Positions 58,019-64,000 of a DNA stretch of 64,000 bases are shown piece by piece. Position 1 is the stretch's first letter. Each line of letters starts with the position of its first letter. This stretch comes from Piezodorus guildinii (taxonomy: Eukaryota > Arthropoda > Insecta > Hemiptera > Pentatomidae). The stretch covers positions 51,448,725 through 51,512,724 of the forward strand of contig CM041293.1 in assembly GCA_023052935.1 (NCBI GenBank). Direction: 5' to 3'. The position numbers and the translations under genes are program-made. Below the pieces are notes generated by a model. The model had not been told where the DNA came from, made no database searches, and saw only the letters and a list, made by a program, of their open reading frames with translations.

Positions 58019-58955
58019 TAAGATCCGAACTTGAAACAATCTTCACCGAGCTGATTACAGAATGAAACATATTTTATAACAAATTTACTATATTAGAAAA
58101 TATGTTAAGAATGGGTTGCCTAAAGAAATTCGGGACAAACTATTTTTAAATATTAAAAAAAAAAAAATCAATAAAATGTTGCAACATAATGATAATAAGA
58201 AAACTTTTACCCTGACTTATAGTATCAAAGGTATAGAATGTGCAGCCTTGGGTTGCCTAATCTTTTCCTGGACGAACTATCAGTTGTCAGGTAAAAGCGG
58301 GTATCTGTTATCCCAATAATCAGCCAAGAAGTGTACCAAAGCATCTTTAGAACAATAATTTTTATGGCTTTGCCCAAAATTTTTGGTTCTGATTTGTTGA
58401 GGTCCTGTAATTTTATAGGGGATATCAAACTTTCCTATATTCAATGTCCGATTACGTGCGGCTGCAATGTTTGGTACCTTATTATTTCACGCTATACTCA
58501 ACTAGGATCTTACTGTCACGCATTTCCACTTGAGTTAAAATTTAATCTTTAAAATTCGGCAACCCCGAATAGGACCAAGTTTTTTTGCAGGCAACCCTAT
58601 ATCAATTTGTTTGCAATAAAACAAAGCTTATATTGATATTTTTTTTTATAATTTAAGTCAGGGTAAAGGTTTTCTTATTATCATTATGTTGAAACATTTA
58701 ATTAATTTTTTTTTTTAATATTTAAAAATAGCCTGTTCCGATTTTTTTTAGGCAACCCATTCTTTTGGTTGTCTTATTATCATGATGTTGCAACATTTAA
58801 TTAAAACCATTTTTTTAAAATAATTACAAATAGCCTGCGTAGGATTTTTTTAAGTAACCCATTCTTAATATATTTTCTAGTATACTAAATTTGTTATAAA
58901 ATATGTTTCATTCTATTATCAGCTCGGTGAAGATCGTTTCAAGGTCGGATCTTCT
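58019..58955. mobile_element. unclassified element with long inverted arms
   Basis: The left arm 58019-58220 is the reverse complement of the right arm 58653-58955 along its length (AGATCCGA, CTTCACCGAGCTGAT, AATGAAACATATTTTATAAC, AATGGGTTGCC, CATAATGATAATAAGAAAAC). The right arm holds a unit of about 98 bp twice (58670-58764 and 58769-58866) where the left arm has one. The 430-bp centre contains further GGGTTGCC words in both orientations and no recognised gene; a frame at 58116-58319 is lysine-rich without a motif. Confidence 0.75.
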
Positions 58956-58956
58956 A

Positions 58957-59246
58957 CTACCAGTACAACCTATCAGGCAAGGATCTTTGGTTTAGTGTGT
59001 AGTAAAGATCCGTACTGTTGCTGGGCTAACGGTTATGCAAGGTGGCGATTGGCCGAAATCACGCTCAATCGCCAGGTTTTTCTTCCAATATTAGAGCAGT
59101 AAAGTTTATAGGAGCTACATGAGCCCTCATAGTGTCTCTGTACTCCAGGGTCTATCAATGGCAAAGTATAAGATAAAAAATAATTATTTTGCTCCAGAAG
59201 GAATCGAACCAAGCACCTAAAGCAGCAGTTCTACATTGATTACACC
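58957..59246 (-). mobile_element. SINE family A copy, diverged
   Basis: Abuts the inverted-arm element. TACCAGTACAACC, AAGATCCGTACTGTTGCTGG, CGATTGGCCGAAATCACGCT and a weak B box (GGAATCGAACC) near 59200 identify it. It is the most diverged copy of the family here. Confidence 0.65.
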
Positions 59247-59935
59247 TATAAAAGGATGAAAAGACGGTGGATGCGGGATCTGTAGGTACAACTGCATTTT
59301 GCAATACATAAGAAAAAGAGATATTGCTTCTTAACTGATATCCTTCATATCTAACATAACAAGTATTTTTAACATTATGTTTTTTTTAAATTTTAGGCAA
59401 CAAATTCACTGGCTGCCATGTATATTAAATTAATATCTTATTTTACTAAACCTATATATTATTATATTATATTATTCAAACATACTATAGGGAACTAGAT
59501 TTATCTGATTCCTGTCTATTTCCAAATAATATATAATTAATTGGTAATCAGTTACTAATCCGTAGCCAGTAAAATATATAGCTCTGAATAGTCTATCAAA
59601 GGGATATGAAGGTTTCCAACCAGTCGTTAGGCAAAATATCAGCGATAATCAGCTGATTTCATGTAATTCACTCTGATTCTAAATCATTTAGCTCAGCTAA
59701 TAATTTGTAATAATGCGTGGATAAAACCATAACATCTGATTTTAATAAATATAGGCATGCCCAACTGTTCCAACCAGTTAACTCTACGCCGATTTGAAAA
59801 ATCCTGATTACATATTATTTGAACCGATACTCAATGATATGTAATCCAAGTGTTCAATACATATCGGAGTTCCGCCAGCTGTGGAGGGGGCAGAGGCAAG
59901 ATCAATAAAATAAATAGGGCAATGAATGGGACAGG
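59247..59935. other. unassigned
   Basis: AT-rich. Nothing recognised. Confidence 0.4.
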
Positions 59936-60160
59936 ACAACTACCATCCTCGAGGTCAGTAATCTAGGCTATATAGATAGGGACTGGGTTCTAGTCCCGCC
60001 AATTACAGTCCATCTCCCTCCGCGGCATTAGGGTTGCGGTCCGACTTCTACGCTATACTTGTCTTATCGGTACCAGCCTCAGAGATCAGTGACCTTCTCA
60101 TTGGTCACCATCTGGTAGATGAACGGGAATCGAAAGATGATCAGATTGAATTAAAACAAT
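59936..60160 (+). mobile_element. possible SINE with tRNA-like head (family E)
   Basis: CGAGGTCAGTAATCTAGGC, then GGGACTGGGTTCTAGTCCCG, makes a T-arm with a B-box-like loop. The head is about 60 bases, followed by a GC-richer body to about 60150. Single copy here. Confidence 0.4.
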
Positions 60161-60287
60161 AAAGTAGAGAAGACGATAGAGTATTTCTGTAACAGAGAAA
60201 AATAATTACATACCCCCCTATAAATGTGTTACTTATTTACACGGTAATCACTATAAAGTATATTTACTAAACGGATCCTTTATATCA

Positions 60288-60418
60288 ATTTTTGGTTTAT
60301 TATTTCAAATAATAAACCTTTTTAATCGAAAAAAAAAAAAATCCCTCTCAATATTACGTTTGGGCTCACGTTTCGTACGTAAAGATATGTAGGAATCCGT
60401 TTATCCGCCGTACCCTCG
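60288..60418 (-). repeat. composite repeat R, part 1 (split by DNA transposon)
   Basis: ATAAACCTTTTTAATCG, then AATCCGTTTATCCGCCGTAC. It continues after the inserted element at 61721, giving the same order as the 28-kb copy in reverse. Confidence 0.6.
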
Positions 60419-60726
60419 CACAGTGGTTAAAAGCTTAGTAATTCTGAAAAAAATCCGTAGATTTTGAAAATTTGGATTAAAATTTTTGAAAAAAATCAAG
60501 CGTATCCTTTGGATCAAATTATATTTCTGGGTCAACGAATGATTTAATTGGGTATTAAATTTGACTTAATTTTTTTCTCCTTTATTTTATGGTTAATCCA
60601 ACTGAGTTGTATTGTAAAAAAATATTTTTAAAACCATTTAAACAAAAATCTTACTCATTTCTTAAAACATTTTTATTTCTAAAAGAAAAAAAATATATAT
60701 ATATATATCATAACTCATATATATAT

Positions 60727-60760
<34 letters not shown>

Positions 60761-61720
60761 AAATATATATATATATATATGTATATTACCTTAATTTTTA
60801 AATCAATATAATATTAATGTTTACACTTGCACTTCTTTTATCTTATCTTGCTAAGCGGAAGGCTCTTAACTTTTGGTTTTGGCCTTAATCAACTTATATA
60901 AGGGTCCGAGGATATCATTATAATATTAAAGAAGTCTTGGTTTGTAGTTAGGCTGTATGTTTTCCTACTGTGTTGAGTATTCCTACTGTTATACTTGTAT
61001 TCTATATTCCTGCTTTCTTGGGCCTCTTCGGAAAGAGTAGCGGTTGCTTTCCTCTTTCATGGATTCGGTTCACATTTGTCAATAAGTAGTACCAGGTACC
61101 CCATGTATATAGCTAATTCCACTGTTGTCTTATATATAAGTAAATTTTTTTAGGGTGAATGTCGCAGTCATTGTTCAGTACCTCCAAGATTACAGTCAAC
61201 CTGCTTCATATTCATTAACTAAACTAGCTTTTACTCCGAGAAACGATTTTTTACGTGGTAGTTACATTATGATACGTACTGACGAGAGGTATAAGAACCA
61301 TCCCATAGGTTAGTGTAGCTAGCTACCTTTTATATTTCCATCGATAGCTGAAACCACATCGAAATGAACATTAAATTTAGATCTACAAAGCTACAACCTT
61401 CTTTATAAAATTTTGAAGGTCTTCTACGGTTATCTGATACTGCAAAGGTTAGTGAAAAAATAAAATATAAAATTTTAATTGTAAACTATTCCATAAGTAG
61501 GCAATCAAGCGCTAATAATTGTAGGTAAAATGCTTGGTTTATTTGAGGAATAAAAATCCCTTACCTTTGTAAATGAATATAGCAAAGTTCTAAGAATATT
61601 TTTCATTAAATATTTTTGCAGAATTATAGTTTCAGATGTGGTTTGTTCAAAACGAGTCGAGATATGTTTAAAAAAAAAAAGTTCACATTTTTAGGTTTTT
61701 TCCATCTTTTAACCACTGTG
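60419..61720. mobile_element. non-autonomous DNA transposon, 1.3 kb, 16-bp inverted termini
   Basis: GCACAGTGGTTAAAAG (60418-60433) and CTTTTAACCACTGTGC (61706-61721) are exact inverted repeats, with weaker similarity for another 30 bases inward. Repeat R is interrupted exactly here and resumes on the far side, so the segment is an insertion. CAGTGG-type ends recall hAT, but I could not identify an 8-bp duplication. No transposase; it contains a TA-rich block (60693-60780). Confidence 0.65.
60693..60780. repeat. (TA)n, interrupted
   Basis: Several TA runs separated by CATAACTC and AAA breaks, inside the DNA transposon. Confidence 0.9.
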
Positions 61721-61911
61721 CGCCGTCCGCGGCATTTCACCGAACTAATGGACCAATTTTTTGGATATTCGCGACAAAAATACTGGGTCATGCAACGATC
61801 ACCTATATGTCGATGTCAGCTTGTTATTTTAAAATGGAGGAAGATTAAAAGTGATTCAATTCAATAACATTTATTTTTGAAGATAAATATAAAAATTATG
61901 AGTGTTTTTAA

Positions 61912-61912
<1 letters not shown>
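61721..61912 (-). repeat. composite repeat R, part 2
   Basis: CGCCGTCCGCGGCATTTCAC through ATTTTAAAATGGAGGAAGAT and AATCAAAAGTGATT-like sequence. This is the reverse of 28210-28420. It ends at an A60 run. Confidence 0.7.

Positions 61913-61972
<60 letters not shown>
61913..61972. repeat. A60 homopolymer
   Basis: Sixty uninterrupted A at the outer edge of repeat R. Its length may be affected by assembly. Confidence 0.95.
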
Positions 61973-61973
<1 letters not shown>

Positions 61974-62259
61974 GCGAATAGTTGAGGAAAAAGAAAAGCA
62001 AAAAATAGAATTTACCTACGCTTGTAATTCCGTTATTTTCGATAATACATAAATCATTTGTTCGTGCTTTTAGGGAAAAAAAAAATTGAAATGTTACTTA
62101 TAAATATGTCCATAACTCAGTTATTTTTGAAGATAGAGATAAATGCCTAGAGAGTTCTAGAATCCCTTAAGCACCATAAAGAACAAAAAAAAAAAGTGAT
62201 CTATAACGGCTCTACCTAACAATTTTGATGCAACCTTTAATGCGCTTTAATATCATGTA

Positions 62260-63567
62260 AAAGTATTCACTCCTCACCCGGAATCCAACATCAATCATAC
62301 CGCAACAGTGCAAGACTTTCTTATGTTACCAATTACACTTTCCCTACCTCCTAAAGCTATAAATCCCTCTGAGGTCAAATATCTTCTCCAAAAACTGACC
62401 CTCCGTAAATCTCCTGGACACGATCTTCTTACTCCCCACATCCTCCGACAACTTCCGCAGAAAGCTATTATATTCCTTACTTATATCTACAACTGCATCC
62501 TACGTACCATCTATTTTTCTCTGTTATGGAAACATTCCACTATCATTCTTTTTCGAAAACCGAGCAAACCTTCCAACAACACTGCATCCTACAGGCCTAT
62601 TAGTCTACTCCCCATCCTCTCAAAAATCTTCGAAAAGCTTAAACGTATCCTACCCATATTAGATTCTCAAAATCTTCCTTCCCATCAGTTTGGATTCCGT
62701 CCTCAGCATTCCACAGTTCAACAAGGACTCCGAGTTCTAGACCATATTTCCTCAGCTCTTGAATGCAAAGAGTATTGTTCTGGTGCGTTTCTGGACATTG
62801 CGCTAGCTTTTGACCTGGTATATCACACTGGATTACTCTTCAAGCTGAAAACTCATTTACCCCAGTCTCTAAACCTCATTCTCCGATCCTATCTCTCAAA
62901 CCGTTCCTTTCGAGTTCGCTGTGGTGTAGAATTTTTCAATTTTTATCACGTTGAGGCCGGTGTTCCTCAAGGCAGCGTCTTGGGACCCGTCCTCTACATC
63001 CTTTACACTGCTGATATTCCTACACATCCTGATACCTTTCTGGCAACTTTTGCAGATGACACCGCCATCCTATCATCCAGTTCCAATCCTGAAACAACCT
63101 CAAACCTTCAGAGACACCTTTTCCTTTTCGAACACTGGTGTAATAACTGGCGTGTAAAGGTGAACGAAGCCAAATGTATACACATAACCTTCACTCTTAG
63201 ACGAAAATCCTGTCCGCCAGTTTATTTAAACTCATTACCAATTCCTCCCTCAGATACAGTCCCCTATCATGACTTACTATTAGACAAACGATTGACATGG
63301 AACCCACATACAAGACTTAAAAGACAAGAATTCAACCGACGATTTGGACAGTTATACCGCCTACTCAACAGAACATCTGAACTTACAGTAGACAATAAAT
63401 TATTAATCCACAAGACAATACTGAAGCCTATCTGGACCTACGGATTTGAACTGTGGGGGACAGCTAAACGTTCTAACATCAAACGCATTCAATCCTTTCA
63501 ATCCAAAGTCCTCCGTACAATAGTAAATGCTCATTATTATGTCTCCGACTATACCTATTCAATGTGA
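62260..63567 (+). pseudogene. J1 ORF2 fragment, reverse transcriptase, frame still open
   Basis: Open from 62260 to TGA 63565-63567. Keeps SYRPISLLP, QFGFRPQHST, GVPQGSVLGP and the catalytic FADD. Relative to the full copy it has two in-frame deletions (6 bases near 62640, losing two residues of ERLLLKRI, and 3 bases near 63098), and a tyrosine replaces the usual tryptophan in DxVWHT. The C-terminus is replaced by four codons after the 211-bp deletion. No start, no endonuclease, so not functional alone. Confidence 0.85.
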
Positions 63568-63644
63568 TGTATGTATGAGTGTGTGGATGTGTATATAGGT
63601 ATGAGTGATTTCTTGACTTTATTGTATTGTTTCATTATTATATA

Positions 63645-63689
<45 letters not shown>

Positions 63690-63821
63690 ATTGTAATTCT
63701 ATACCGTGTAAATATTGTATGAATGTAGTATGTACGATATCTTTCACCACTACTATTAATGTCCAAATTGGAACAGATTGTAATTTTACTCAATAAAAAA
63801 TCGTTGTTGATTGAAAAAAAA
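62260..63821 (+). mobile_element. LINE J1, second copy, 5'-truncated and internally deleted
   Basis: About 93-95% like the 45.9-kb copy by eye. Starts within the linker before RT (AAAGTATTCACTCCTCACCC) and runs to AATAAA at 63792 and A8 at 63814-63821. The region equal to 50034-50244 of the first copy (about 211 bp: end of ORF2 and start of the 3' UTR) is missing at 63556. A TA-rich insertion lies in the UTR (63638-63687). No target-site duplication seen. Confidence 0.88.
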
Positions 63822-63830
63822 TATATATAT

Positions 63831-64000
63831 CACGCAGATTTTTTTCTGATTGAAATATTTTAAACCGGCTTAAATGCTGATTTTTTTCCCTACCTTTAAT
63901 TTTATGGATTCGAAGATATAATTTATAGGAAATGGCTTAACATACAAGTTGAACGAATTTTATAACCAACAATGTGCCTCAATAAGGATAATAGTAATCG
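63831..64000. other. unassigned
   Basis: AT-rich window end. Nothing recognised. Confidence 0.4.

Noticed and set aside
1..64000. Bacterial-type operons, ribosome binding sites, CRISPR or defence systems
   Set aside because: No long gene-dense frames, no evenly spaced repeats, and the content is clearly eukaryotic transposon-rich DNA.

Overview
The window is AT-rich eukaryotic DNA from an animal, most likely an arthropod and probably an insect. The evidence is Jockey-type LINEs with three-zinc-knuckle ORF1 proteins, a Ty3/Gypsy LTR retrotransposon, tRNA-headed SINEs, long (TA)n tracts, and an apparent nuclear copy of the mitochondrial large-subunit rRNA gene. I cannot name the species. I found no convincing host protein-coding gene, no intact tRNA and no CRISPR-like array. 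Almost everything that can be identified is a transposable element or a remnant of one.

Layout. 1-18 kb holds a probable mitochondrial 16S insertion (about 1.2-2.0 kb), the 3' end of an old LINE (2.3-2.5 kb), five copies of tRNA-derived SINE family A, two CTGANGA/GAAAC hairpins (10.35 and 11.13 kb), a TTAA-flanked MITE (12.73-13.21 kb), a GC-rich island (15.2-15.7 kb) and a SINE B copy (16.2 kb). 18.7-23.6 kb is a complete Gypsy element with identical LTRs, inserted in a (TA)n tract. Gag and Pol are read in -1 register across an A AAA AAC heptamer that sits on the gag stop codon, but both reading frames carry lesions. 24-32 kb holds three minus-strand fragments of a second Jockey subfamily (J2), a composite repeat and further SINEs. 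32-44 kb holds SINE A and B copies and decayed LINEs of other clades, including one resembling R2-type elements.

44.9-50.5 kb contains a near-perfect foldback structure with a hammerhead-like core, then a full-length Jockey LINE (J1) with 5' UTR, ORF1, ORF2, polyadenylation signal, A-tail and target-site duplication. It is broken by a single base in ORF2. 51.1-55.5 kb is a nest: a J2 LINE lies inside an older LINE, followed by another LINE relic. 56-64 kb holds further SINE types, an unclassified element with long inverted arms (58.0-58.96 kb), a 1.3-kb DNA transposon with 16-bp inverted termini inserted in the composite repeat (60.4-61.7 kb), and a second J1 copy (62.26-63.8 kb).

How the parts relate. 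J1 and the Gypsy element look recent, because they have open frames, clean duplications or identical LTRs. J2 and the other LINEs are older. SINEs depend on LINE reverse transcriptase, although which LINE drives the T-tailed SINE A is not evident here. (TA)n tracts flank or interrupt several insertions.
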